DNA of 64,000 nt from Takakia lepidozioides (taxonomy: Eukaryota; Streptophyta; Takakiopsida; Takakiales; Takakiaceae): contig CM060733.1 in the NCBI GenBank assembly GCA_030704615.1, positions 54,002,001 through 54,066,000 on the forward strand, read 5' to 3'. Shown here piece after piece: positions 31,557-42,642 of this stretch. Under the pieces are notes generated by a model. It saw nothing but the letters and a program-made list of their open reading frames with translations. It was not told the DNA's origin and searched no databases. The first letter of the stretch is position 1, and every line of letters starts with the position of its first letter. The position numbers were made by a program, and so were the translations under genes.

Positions 31557-31790
31557 AACCCCAGTAGGCTGTGTTGAGCTGTGTCATACTGTGGTACGCT
31601 GTGATAGGCTGTGTCGCACTGTGGGAAGTTGTGATAGGCTGTTACACCCTGTGGTAGGTTGTGATAGGCTGTGTCACGCTGTGATGGGTTGTGATAGGCT
31701 GTGCCACACTGTGATGGGCTGTGATAGGCTGTGCCACACTGTGAGGCTGTGATAGGCTTGTCACTGCTGTGAGCTGGCCACACTCATAGG
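31557..31790. repeat. GGCTGTG minisatellite (copy 2)
   Basis: About 200 bp of GGCTGTGATAGGCTGTGCCACACTG-like units (~29-30 bp), between the end of pol (~31,806) and the extra ORF. It shares the GGCTGTG core with the array at 26,893-27,160. Confidence 0.9.
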
Positions 31791-31805
31791 CTATGCCCTC
31801 GGTCC

Positions 31806-34700
31806 TAGCGAAAGTGCTCCATAACTTTGGGTATCGCCCGGACTGCTTCTTTCGTTTCAACATGTAAATCATGCTGCAATGGTTTGTCATGGATACCACT
31901 GTACCCCTTCAACTTATTGGCATTGACTCTTCTCAGCATCTCTTTGTTAATGGTTTGTAACATGACGGTGTTATTATCATACATCTTCTGTATGACATAA
32001 GGTCATTTCCATGGTGATTTAAGCTTATAAGCTTTAATCTTTCCCTTCTTCTGCAACCAGAGAACCAAATCTCCCGTCTTAAAAGTCTTTAACTTGCCTT
32101 CATCAAACTGTTCCTTTCTCTTCATCTGAATTCTGGTCATGTTATCAATTGCATCAACACGTACTTCTTCCACATGGTATAATTCATGTTTCCTGACCTT
32201 AATTGAATCTTGCAATTCCATTCTCTTTCCCCATTCCGTTCTCATGGTAGGTAACAGGAATTCACTGGAAGTAAAGCTTTCATACCATAAACTAATTGGA
32301 ATGGTTTACTTAGTGGTGACTTTATATGAAGTCCTGTATGACCACAAAGCTGTCAGCAGCTTTGTATCCCAATCCGCTCTGTTTTGCATTGACTATCTTA
32401 GCCAAGATAGTACATAGTATTTGTTGGTAGCCTCTGCCTGCCCATTACCCTGTGGGTAATACGTTGTACTCTTCTTATGCACAATCATGAACTCTTTAGT
32501 CAATAGTTCAATGGTCTCATTAATGAAGTGACTTCCCTGATCACTGATAAATTCCAAAGGACAGCCAAATCGTGTAAGTATGTTCTCATACAGGAACCTT
32601 GCTGTGGACTTGGCTGTGTTGTCCCTCAAAGCTTTAGCTTTCCACCCACTTCGTAGTATAATCAGTGGCTGTAATTATGTACTTGTTCTGTGTATTCTTG
32701 GCTGGTGGGTTAATTGGTCCAATAAAGTCTCGTCCCCATTTCTGAAATGGTTCAGTAGGCATTGTAGGATGCAAAGCCATCTTCCCAGATCTCTGCAAAG
32801 GTCCTAGCCTCTGACATTCATCACAACTCTGACAATACTTGTGTACATCTTAGAACAAAGTAGGCCACCAATAACTTGCAAGTAGTATCTTCCTACTGAT
32901 AGTCTCTTCTCCAAAATGACCTCCAGCCACTCCTTTATGAACTTCCTCCAAAACTTTATTTACTTCATGGTGGTACAAGCATCGTTTAAGTACTCCATCA
33001 GGTCCTAGCTTATACATTCTGCCTCCTACCATAGTATAAGGTAAAGCCTTGATAACGATTCTCTTCTCTCCTCTTCTTACCATAACAAGGTGGGCACTGA
33101 CCATGAGTAAGGTAGTATCTGATTGGCCACTGCCAATCTTTCATCTGCACTTCCTTGCACCTCCATTACAAATAAACTCGCATAAGGTAACTGATCGTCT
33201 ACTCCTGTGGCGGCCTCTCCTGTTGTTAGTCGTGATAAATGATCTGCCACAAGATGCAAACGGCCAGGCTTGTAAACAACTTCGAACTCAAACTCGTGCA
33301 AGATTATTAACCACCTCGCTATCCTTCCACTTATCAAAGGTTTGTTCACCAGATATATCAGAGCCTGGTGATCCACATAAACATAAACTTTCTTCCCAAT
33401 AGGTAATGCCTGAATTTCTTGACTGCATAAATCATTGCCAATGCTTCTCTTTCAGTTGTGCTATAGTTCCTTTCAGCACTGTTCATCAACCTGCTAGCAT
33501 AGTACACAGGTGAATCTATATTTCCAGTAACATTCTGGGCTAACACCGCTCCCAACGCTTCTCCTGAGGCATCACAGTGAACATGAAATACTACATGCCA
33601 GTGAGGGTTAATCAGCACAGGTGTAGTTGTTACTGACAATGTAAGTTCCTCAAAAGCCTGTTGACATTCAGCTGTCCATGCAAACACTGCATCTTTCTTC
33701 AGAAGCTTGCTTAATGGTGCTGCTATTTGTGCATACCTTTTGACAAATCTTCTGTAATAACTGGTTTGCCCAAGGAATCTCCTTAGACTCTTAACATTTA
33801 CTGGTGGTGGAGAGGCTTTAATGGCTTATGTCTTCCTGGGATCCACAAGAAGTCCCCTCTTACACACAATGTGTCCCATAAGCACCCCTGAATTCACACA
33901 GAAAGTACACTTCTCTGGATTCAGGCCCAGACTTCTCATTCTACATCTGGCCAGACATAACTGCAATTTATGTAAGTGCTCATTCTTAGAGCTGTACACA
34001 CTGAAATCATCCAAGAACACCTGCATGAATCATCCAATGAAAAGATTCACTTATCACTCTCTGAAAGGTTGCTGGTGCATTACAAAGTCCAAAAGGCATG
34101 ACTTTGTATGCATAAGCACCCCAGTCTGTGATAAAAGTTGTCTTTCCTGGTCTTCTTCTGCCACTTGCACTTGATTATAACCACTGAAGCCATCCATGAA
34201 TGAGTACATCTCATGGCCTGCCACAGTGTCCAATACTGCTTCTGTGAATAACAAGGGAAATGGATCTTTCTTCGTGCAAGCATTCTAGTTCTTATAGTTC
34301 ACACAAACTCTCAGTTTACCATTCTTCTTGGGAACTATCACAATGGTGACAACCAAGTTGTATACTCTATTAGGTATATAAACTTAGCCTCAGCCAACTT
34401 CTTGATCTCTTCTCCAACCTTCTGTGCATAGTTGGGATTTATTCTGTATCTTGCCTGTTTGATTGGTACTGACCCTGGTTCCAATTCAATCTTATGCTGA
34501 CAGATCTCAGGTGGTATCCCTTTTAGATCCTCGTAGCTCCAAGCAAATACATCTCTGTATTTGATGAACAAACTCTTAGCTTCCTCAAAGAATTCTGGCT
34601 CCAAATCAGCTCCTACCTTCACCATCCTCGGTTCCTCTTCAATTCCCACATTCACTTCTCTCACCTGCTCATCAGCTGTGATTGTCCAACCAGTCATCAC
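31806..34700 (-). pseudogene. Gypsy RT, RNase H and integrase (minus strand)
   Basis: Broken into frames but in order. RT start: FAWSYEDLKGIPPEICQHKI and VPIKQARYRINPNYAQKV. RT palm: [30 protein letters not shown] and [19 protein letters not shown] (FLDD box, about 34,010). RNase H: VFHVHCDASGEALGAVLAQN and YSTTEREALAMIYAVKKFRH. Integrase zinc region: HHEVNKVLEEVHKGVAGGHF. Integrase core: LTRFGCPLEFISDQGSHFIN and STTYYPQGNGQAEATNKY. C-terminal: FKTGDLVLWLQKKGKIKAYK, ending about 31,806. Stops such as TAG after VCVNYKN and several frame changes make it non-functional. Confidence 0.85.
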
Positions 34701-34793
34701 TTCATCCTATAAACTCACAGTGGCTGGTTCCTCTAGGATTTCCATTTCTCCTTCTCTTTCTTCATAAAAATGTGGTGGGTAACTGCTTATTTC

Positions 34794-35666
34794 TCATTCA
34801 ATTGGTGTTGCTGTCACTACACCACAGCAGATACCTTTTAAACAACTTAGGCCTTCCAGCTGCACCTCTGCAATCTGCTCCCACTCTGGGTGTGCAGAGA
34901 ACAGAGTAGCTTCCTGCTCCTCATCCAGTCCTCCCCTCCAGTCATACTCCCTGACCCCTCGAGGTCTTCTTGTAGCAGGTAATCTACTAGATTTCTTAGT
35001 GGTAATTTGTATCTTGTGCATCCCATTATGCATAGTTAGTAACTGAGAATTCCAGTCATGGAATACCCTGGCCTGTTTCAGCCACGGACAACCCAATAAT
35101 ATGGAGTAAGCCTCCATGACTTCATCCATCTTCAACACAGTTACTGTGATCATAAAGATCATCTTCTGTATATGTATCTTAACTCCTCTTATCAATCCCA
35201 ATGGCTGTACACTTCTTTGATCTGCCATTGTTACTGTAAATGGGGCTGGTTTCATGTTACTTAGACCAAGCTTCTTCCTTAATTGGTCTATCATGATATT
35301 TACTCCAGAGCCTCCATCTATCAGTACATCAGTTAGTTCTGTGCTTCCAATTCTCAATTGGATTACTGGCATAGAATCATCAAAGTCCATGACTGTTTCT
35401 CGCCCTTCCGGCTTCACATTATAACTGGTCACCTTGCTGTTCAGGTCTGTGTTTCCTGTCTCCTGGGCAATTCGATTGATTGCTTGATACAGCCTGTGTC
35501 TACAATAAGGTGCCACAGCCAACAACTGTCCAATGGTAATCTCTGCTTTGGTCTGGCATATTACTTCAGCCAAAGTCCCTTCATTACTTTGCATGTCTGC
35601 AGCTTCTTTCTTCCTTTCATCCTCACTCACTTCTTCTTCTCCATCAGAATTAGAGGAATCTGCCAC
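34794..35666 (-). pseudogene. Gypsy aspartic protease region (minus strand)
   Basis: A 290-codon open piece between gag and RT. The aspartic protease motif is VLIDGGSGVNIM with DGGS in place of the usual DTGS/DSGA, and the flap/second half has YSILLGCPWLKQARVFHDW. The N-terminal acidic region (NSDGEEEVSEDERKKE) links to gag. It cleaves the Gag-Pol polyprotein in active elements. Confidence 0.75.
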
Positions 35667-35867
35667 AGGAATATCAGTACTCTTTTACATTTCCCTTATG
35701 GTATCTGTCACTTCCTTGTGCAGTTCCTTCTCATCTCTCCAAGCCTCATCATCTTCAGGCATATCACTGCCATCTTCATTATTATCATCTTCCTCAACTA
35801 CTGGAGGTATTAGTTTGGCTTTGCTTCTTGTTACTATCATTGTACTTACTTCTGTACAACACATGGC

Positions 35868-37100
35868 CTAACCATGTGAGCTGCCACCCACTGGGCTCTC
35901 ATTCACAGGAGCTCTCATCTCATTCTGGTGTCTAATCCAGAATGAACAGGCTGCCTTGCGATGTCCTGGCTGATTACAATAGTAACACAGTTCTTCACCA
36001 TTGGGTCCTCGCCCTTGGTCTGCTCTTGGATTATTTCTGTAATCCTGATTCCCTGGCTGGTAATTCCTCCTTGGATTACCCTGATAGTTGCCTCTGGAAT
36101 TTCCTTTGTAATTCCCTCTTGAATTACCTCTCCCTTCCATGCCATTGTTATAACCACCAGGCCTACCATAGTGGTCCTGATCACTGTTTCTTCTTGGCTG
36201 GGGCTGCACTTGATGCACCCTTACTTGCCTAGGTTCTCTAGCTGCTGTCCTTCTGTTGTAGTAACAATTCTCAGTAGAATGGTTATCCATTTTACAGATA
36301 GTACAGTGTTTCTCCTTCATGTGGCATTCAGTGGTGGTATGGCCTTCATTTTGGCACTTTGCACACCAAACACCCTTCCTCCAATGTGTTGCAGCCTCTG
36401 TGGCATACTTCTTCAAGATTTATTCTAATCTTTTCTCATAGTTATCCCTCTTCAACTTCTCTTTCCTCTTACTCTTCTTTTTCAGCTCTTGCTCTTTTTC
36501 CTCATCTGACTCATCCTCAGAGTCCTCATCATCCAGTTTCTCTCTCCTGAGCATTCCCAACTGTTCAATTTTGTTCGTTGTTTCAAATGCCTCTTCCACT
36601 GTATTATGGGGTAACATATCCACTTTCTTTTGCAATTCTGGTCTTAGTCCACTCACGAACCAAGTCTTCTGTAGACCTGGTGCTGGTACAGCAGCCAGCT
36701 TTTTCATCATCAATTCCATTTTTTCCATATACTCCCTCAACAGTTTCATGCTTCTTTTGCTTTAACTGTTGTAAACTTCCATACACTTCATCCTCAGTTT
36801 TACTTGTCCTGAACCTATTTCGGAATGTTGTATTCAAGCCATTCCAGGTTAGGAAATGATTATCAGGGAATCTTGCATACCATTCACTTGCTTTCTTGAT
36901 AAGTGAACAAGGAAACAATCTCATCTTGACATCATCGCCATTCTCATTGTTCCCTATACACATGTGCTCAAATTGGCTAATGTGTACATCGGGATCCCCT
37001 TTTCCTGAATATATTGGAAAAGGTGGTTTTGCCCGTGTTGATTGTAACGCCATCTGTGGCCCTACCTTCTGCCCACTGACAGGCGCTGGCACCCTTGCTG
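35868..37100 (-). pseudogene. Gypsy gag with zinc knuckles (minus strand, N-terminus cut off)
   Basis: Capsid-like text PPFPIYSGKGDPDVHISQFE and SLIKKASEWYARFPDNHF is followed after a frame change by MEKMELMMKKLAAVPAPG, an acidic/lysine-rich stretch and nucleocapsid knuckles CAKCQNEGHTTTECHMKEKH and CYYCNQPGHRKAAC. An Arg/Gly/Asn repeat (GNSRGNYKGNSRGNYQGN) sits between them. Reading continues without ATG to the junction at about 37,100, where the chromovirus R region begins, so the gag N-terminus is missing. Confidence 0.8.
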
Positions 37101-37397
37101 GACACTCTTCAGTCTCGCCAACACAAGTTCAAGCTACTCTTGTTCCCAGTCCAGTACTCTAGTCCAGTTTCCAGTATCTAGTCTAGTTTCCAGTATCTGA
37201 TTCTCCAATCAAGTTTCCAGCATTCCAGTATTCGAGTCGAGTTCCAGTAGCTTGTACTCTTGTCCATTGTTATAAAGATCATCTTGATTCATGTTTACCC
37301 ACTATGCATTCGGCCACGCCGACCTTGACTTCTTGTCTAGTCTTGTACCTCTAATCTGATATCTTGTTTGTGATCTATTATGTTCTCGTCTTTGACA
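37101..37397 (+). repeat. 5' LTR lacking U3 (R-U5 only)
   Basis: Aligns with 43,121-43,398 (with a ~20-bp extra CCAGTATCTAGTCTAGTTT-type segment). Identity begins at 37,101/43,121, 12 bp after the end of the TATATATAG box of the 3' LTR, i.e. close to the expected transcription start. The ~475 bp of U3 present in the 3' LTR is absent. Both copies end ...TTGACA. Confidence 0.85.
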
Positions 37398-37399
37398 GT

Positions 37400-37414
37400 T
37401 TGGCGAGACTAAAG
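37400..37414 (+). other. Putative self-priming primer-binding site
   Basis: TTGGCGAGACTAAAG lies two bases after the 5' LTR end. It is the exact reverse complement of CTTTAGTCTCGCCAA at 43,127-43,141, the start of R in the 3' LTR (one mismatch with the 5' copy at 37,107-37,121). It does not look like the usual TGGTATCAGAGC tRNA-Met site. Tf1/sushi-type elements prime reverse transcription with their own RNA 5' end paired to the PBS. This fits that design. Confidence 0.65.
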
Positions 37415-37435
37415 TTTGTTCCTTAGTTAGTTAAG

Positions 37436-38463
37436 ATGGAAGGCACATTTGCGAAAATGGTCGCCACATTATAGAGTCTTCAGCTCCAGATGCAAAAACG
37501 TCGTACCTCTACCGCCCAATTGCAGATGATCAGTTTCAAGATCTTGGCAACTCTCTCCACAATTTGCAACAACAAATTTCAGAGTTAAATGAGTCGAACA
37601 ATGGATCTTCAACCATACTAGTCCCTACTGCAACAGCTCCTATTGCAACAGTTCATCTTCAACAGATTACGAGAGAACCAAAGATCAGCATGCCCGAGAA
37701 ATTTGATGGGACGAGGTCAAGATTTCGCGGTTTTGTTCAACAAATACGATTGTTCGTACGACTACATCCACAACGCTACCCCGATAAAGATATTCAAGTG
37801 GGATTCGTGGGCACCCTTCAATCAGGCACTGCCCTATCTTGATTTGCACCACTATTAGAAAAAAATTCGCATTTACTATACAATTTTGAAGCATTCATGT
37901 CCGAGTTCACTGCAACTTTTGGGGAGAATGATAGAGAGAGAGTTGCATAAACAAAGATGGGAAATCTTCGACAAGGAGCACGTTCTGCTTCCATTTATGC
38001 TGCCGAATTTTGACAGCTTGCGTGTGACCTCGACTTGAATGAGAAGAGTCTCATTAGTCAGTTTCGATGTGGACTAAAAGATGATGTAAAAGATTTGTTG
38101 CTGACAATGCCAAACGTGAGCACACTGAGTGAATTCATCACCCAAGTCATTGCATGCAATAATCGTTTGTTCGAAAGACGTTAAAGGAAGCGATCTGGAT
38201 GGTCGACGACGCATCATACGACACCAAACACAACAATCCATCAGACATCTAGTAGTGATCCTATGCAGATTGATGCTGTCCGATTCAAGCCATTGACGCC
38301 ACAAGAAAAACAAAGACGGCGCTCGAATGAATTATGCCTCTATTGCGGAAAAGAAGATCACATAGTATTAAACTGCCCCAACAAGAGAAGATTCAAAGCT
38401 CGGGGCACAACTCAATTGTTCGATACGAGGAGGTCGGAAAACGAAGATGTCCAGTCACAGTAG
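37436..38463 (+). pseudogene. Chromovirus gag
   Basis: Starts at ATG 37,436 but meets TAG within 13 codons. Recognisable text: EPKISMPEKFDGTRSRFRGF and LHPQRYPDKDIQVGFVGTLQ, TGA where Trp is expected (37,840), then EAFMSEFTATFGENDRERV, LISQFRCGLKDDVKDLL and LSEFITQVIACNNRLFERR. The zinc knuckle CLYCGKEDHIVLNC is at about 38,335-38,376. This is the Tf1/Tcn1-like gag arrangement (MPEKFDG, then a single CCHC). Five or more stops make it non-coding. Confidence 0.8.
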
Positions 38464-39366
38464 GGACCATGCGGCTGGACACCACAAATTCCTTATCAAG
38501 AAAGGTCTTTCTGCCTCCAGACCCTGCACTTTGCTTCACAGTTCCGGTAAAAATCAGAGTGCAAAATCGAGATATCTCTGTAGAAGCACTTTTGGACTCA
38601 GGAGTTTCAGCTTGTTTTATGGACAAAAACTTTGCGAAGCAACACAATTCAACGCTCGTAAAGAAAAAACTCTCGGCCCCCGTTAAAGTCATCGATGAAC
38701 GACCGCTAGCATCAGGAAATGTGGACCATGAAACTCAACCTCTTGAAGTGAAGCTTAAAGATCAAGCATCACATATTGTTTTCAATGTCATCCAATCTCC
38801 AACGAATCCTGTGATCCTTGGACTTCCCTGGTTCGTATTTCACAATCCTGACATCGACTGGCGATCGCGAAAAATTTCTGCAAGACAAAAATGTAGAAAT
38901 ATCAAATGTATTCAACCCATGTTCCTTGGAGCTAGAGCTTTCATGAGAGCTACAAAAAAGGAGGCGACATTTGCACTTTATGCGACTCCGATAGACAAAG
39001 GTACTTCAACATTACCCGTTCAATATCAAGATTTCAATGATGTCTTCGAGAAGAAAAATGCAGACATATTGCCAGAACATTGACCTTATGACTGTGCAAT
39101 TGAGTTACAAAAAGGAGCCCAACCACCATTCGGCCCAATCTATAACTTATCCCAGACGGAGTTGGCTACATTACGTAAATACATTGATGAAAATTTGTCG
39201 AAGCACTTCATCCGACATTCAAAATCACCCGCGGGGGCGCCTATCTTGTTTGTGAAAAAGAAGGACGGATCATTACGCATGTGTGTCGACTATCATGGTC
39301 TCAACAAAGTCACAATCAAGAATCGTTATCCGTTGCCACTGATTTCTGGGCTTCTCGACCTCACGA

Positions 39367-39422
<56 letters not shown>

Positions 39423-42029
39423 AGTCTTTCGCCCCTATACCCAAGCTGGGACGAGCAAAGATTTTCACCAAAATTGACTTAAGAGGAGCTTATAATCTTG
39501 TACGGATAAAAGAAAGAGACGAATGGAAAACAACTTTTCAAACAAGGTATGGACATTTTGAATACAGTGTTATGCCTTTCGGTCTTACAAATGTTCCAGC
39601 AATTTTCCAACATATGATGAATGGCATCTTTCGAGAATTTTTAGATAACTTTGTAGTCATCTATTTGGACGACATTTTGATATTTTTACATAATGAAAAA
39701 GAACATGACCGTCATGTACGCCTTGTCCTTGATAAATTAAGAGAAAGATGACTATATGCCAAGTTGGAGAAATGTCTTTTCCATCAATCTGAAGTCGAAT
39801 TTCTGGGCTACATTATTTCTGACAAAGGCGTCTTAATGGATCAGAAGAAAATACAAACCATCATCGAGTGGATTAAACCAACTTCGGTCCGAGATGTACA
39901 ATGTTTTGTGGGCTTTGCAAATTTCTCTAGAATCTTCATTAATGACTACTCCAAAATTGCTGCACCATTGACATGACTCACAAGGAAGGACAAATTTGTA
40001 TGGGACGAGAAGGCTGACCAAACATTTGAAATGCTGAAGTAGGCATTTACAACGGCTCCAATACTGGTACATGCAGACCCATCTAAACCATTCTTCTTGG
40101 AAGCAGATGCATCGGACTTTGCACTTGGCGCTATACTCTCTCAATACGGTACGGATGGTCGACTTCACCCTGTTGGTTTTCGTTTTCGCAAATTTTCCGC
40201 TGCAGAGATCAATTATGAAATCCATGACAAAGAACTTATAGCGATCATCGATGCTTTTGAGGAGTGACGTCATCTACTGGAGGGAGCTAAACATCAGGTC
40301 ACTGTCTACACTGATCACAAAAACCTCGAATATTTTATGAGTGCTCGTGTTTTGAATCGACGTTAAGTGAGATGGAGTATGTCACTAGCAAGGTTTGATT
40401 TTGTTATTACCTACCGTCCCAAACATCTTCAAGGAAAACCATATGCTCTTTCTCGACGATCGTATCTTGCGCCAAAGGAAGGGGATGCAGCTTTTGACCA
40501 ACAAAAATCCATCATCTTGAAACCAGCAAATCCCTAATTGAATATGCTATCCATGTCCACCTATGACGATGCAGAGATCATAAAGGAGATTCAGGAAGCA
40601 TTGAAGAACGACCATTTTGCTATGATACTACGAAGTCAACTAAATCGAACTCGAGACAACCCACATGTTACAAAACGACTTCAAATTCAAAGATGACTTA
40701 CTTTATTTCAAGGGACTTCTCTATGTACCTCCAGGACCTACACGACTTTGAATTCTTCAAACATATCACGATCTTCCGACTGCAGGACATTTCGGCTTCA
40801 ACAAAACAATGGAATTGATATCCAGGGACTATTGGTGGCCGCAGATATGGAAACTCGTGAAAGAATTTATAAAATCTTGCGACACGTGTGCTAGAGCGAA
40901 GGGACCACGACATCGACCTTACGACCTTCTTCAACCATTACCCATTCCCAAGGGTCCATGGTCGTCCGTGTCTATGGACTTTATTACGGACCTTCCAATT
41001 TCCAAGACCACCAATTCAATCCTTGTTATTGTAGATCGTTTTACGAAGATGACATATTTCATTCCATGTAATAAGACGGTTACCGGCGAGGAAACTGCAA
41101 GACTCTTCCTCAATAATATCTACCGCATTCATGGACTCCCGAATGACATCGTATCTGATCGAGGACCACAGTTCATATCAAATTTCAGGAGGAGATTATT
41201 TCACATATTGGATACTACGATCAACCTCTCTACAGCTAATCATCCACAAACTAATGATCAAACCGAACGTGTAAACCAGATTTTGGAGCAGTATCTTCGC
41301 TGTACGATAAATTATCACGAAAATAATTGGACGGATCTTTTGTCATTGGCTGAGTTTGCCTACAACAACACTATACATTCTTCGACCAAACAAACTCCAT
41401 TTTCTCTAATTATGGTCATCATCCTCGAGCAAACCCTTTCCACATGAAGACTGTTGGAAGCCCTGCTGTAGAAAACCTTGCTACTCCTCTTGCTACGATT
41501 CACAAGAAGCTTACATTCCACCTCGCAGAAGCTCAAAAACAATACAAGGAGTATGCAGATCAACGTCGCCAACTCCAACCCCAGTTCAAGGTCGGAGATC
41601 GTGTGTGGCTTCTTCGATGGGACATACAAACCTCGCGACCATCAAGGAAGTTGGATTATCAACGTTTGGGACCATTTAAAATTATTCGACAAATAAATCC
41701 GGTCAGTTTTCGGCTTGAACTCCCACAAAATATGCGCATCCATCCAGTCTTTCATGTTTCATTATTGGAGTTGTATCATCCATAGAATATTCCAGGGAGA
41801 GCCTCTGTACCACCTCCACCAATCGAAGTCAATCAGGAAATTGAGTATGAAGTCGACGAAATCCTAGACTCTCGCATCAAGTATAAACGTCTTGAGTATT
41901 TCGTACATTGGAAAGGCTACAACATCAGCGAACGAACGTGAGAACCTTCATGCAACCTTGCCAATGCACCTGACAAAGTGCAAGAGTTTCATCAACGATA
42001 CCCAACTAAGCCCCGAGCTACACGTCAAT
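38464..42029 (+). pseudogene. Chromovirus pol: protease, RT, RNase H, integrase, chromodomain
   Basis: Protease: [96 protein letters not shown] and VIYLDDIL (about 39,658-39,681). RNase H: FFLEADASDFALGAILSQ. Integrase: HDLPTAGHFGFNKTMELISR with CDTCARAK, then the catalytic Asp, Asp and Glu in VSMDFITDLP, IVSDRGPQFISN and ERVNQILEQYL. Chromodomain at about 41,840-42,000 with TGA at its core Trp. Stop about 42,029. An antisense 25S rRNA piece interrupts RT at 39,361-39,443. Stops include TGA for Arg at 39,081 (PEH-stop-PYDC), TGA for Trp at 39,975 and 40,265, TAG for Gln at 40,038 and 41,783. Confidence 0.85.
39361..39443 (-). other. Inserted fragment of 25S rRNA, antisense, within the chromovirus RT
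   Basis: The minus strand of this segment reads CTTGGGTATAGGGGCGAAAG, then ACTAATCGAACCATCTAGTA, GCTGGTTCCCTCCGAAGTTT and CCCTCAGGATAGCTGGAGCT. That is a universally conserved stretch of nuclear 25S/28S rRNA. Flanks are RT codons that would join directly ([20 protein letters not shown]). The insert is 83 bp, shifts the frame and shares an AG/CC microhomology at its edges. It is not a functional rRNA gene. Confidence 0.9.
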
Positions 42030-42630
42030 AAGACGTCACAACGATGATGTCAGCCAAGTTAGCTTCAAGGTGAAGATTCCACATTCAATGTACCTGATAC
42101 ATGCTAAAGAGAGAGGAGCACCACACATCAGTATATATAGCTACACTTCCAAACACTTTCAGCACTCTTAAATCTTGTATTGGCAGCATGGAGTCACATG
42201 AACTAGATACATTGGAGTTGTCGCTTATCCAACTACCAGATCAGTTGTTTCGACTCTCACGACCTTCAACATCACGCCGACGCTCTTGAGACGATGGGCC
42301 ACCAATGCGACGCTTACTTTATCGTCTGGACCCCGTACGACGGTAAGTGGAGCCTACTCGAAGTCTGATAATTCTGTTGGAGGTTGAGGCTTCGGACCCA
42401 GAGGGCAACGAAATCATGTTTGAAGGCAGTTTCGAAAATCAGAATGCTCAAATTACTGCGTGGTCCCAAGTTCAAGGTGTTGGACACTATCGATGGTTGT
42501 AGGGACCTATAAATTATTTGAGTCAAGAACGAAGAGCCGAATACTTGGCAAGTACCATTCGCCAGATTCTGGATTTTCTCCAACTCTAAGCAAGTCCAAG
42601 ATTTTACCGCTCCTCGAGGAACTCAGCGCT

Positions 42631-42642
42631 AAAGGAGGGAGG
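42631..42642 (+). other. Polypurine tract
   Basis: AAAGGAGGGAGG directly precedes the TG that opens the 3' LTR at 42,643. It is the expected primer site for plus-strand DNA synthesis. Confidence 0.8.

Larger units (their letters stand above)
26230..37100 (-). mobile_element. Minus-strand Ty3/gypsy element with extra 3' ORF, 5' LTR missing
   Basis: Domain order on the minus strand is gag and zinc knuckles (37.1-35.9 kb), protease (35.7-34.8), RT/RNase H/integrase (34.7-31.8), a GGCTGTG minisatellite, an extra ORF (31.0-27.6), a polypurine tract and a putative 3' LTR (from 27,282 down). PR-RT-RH-IN order defines Ty3/gypsy. RT text such as [20 protein letters not shown] and KKDPFPL suggests a non-chromovirus lineage of the Athila/Tat type. 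Many in-frame stops and frameshifts show decay. At 37,100 gag abuts the R-U5 of the plus-strand chromovirus, so the 5' LTR and gag start were lost. Confidence 0.8.

Noticed and set aside
39361-39443. Functional rRNA gene
   Set aside because: Only 83 bp, antisense and bounded by RT codons.
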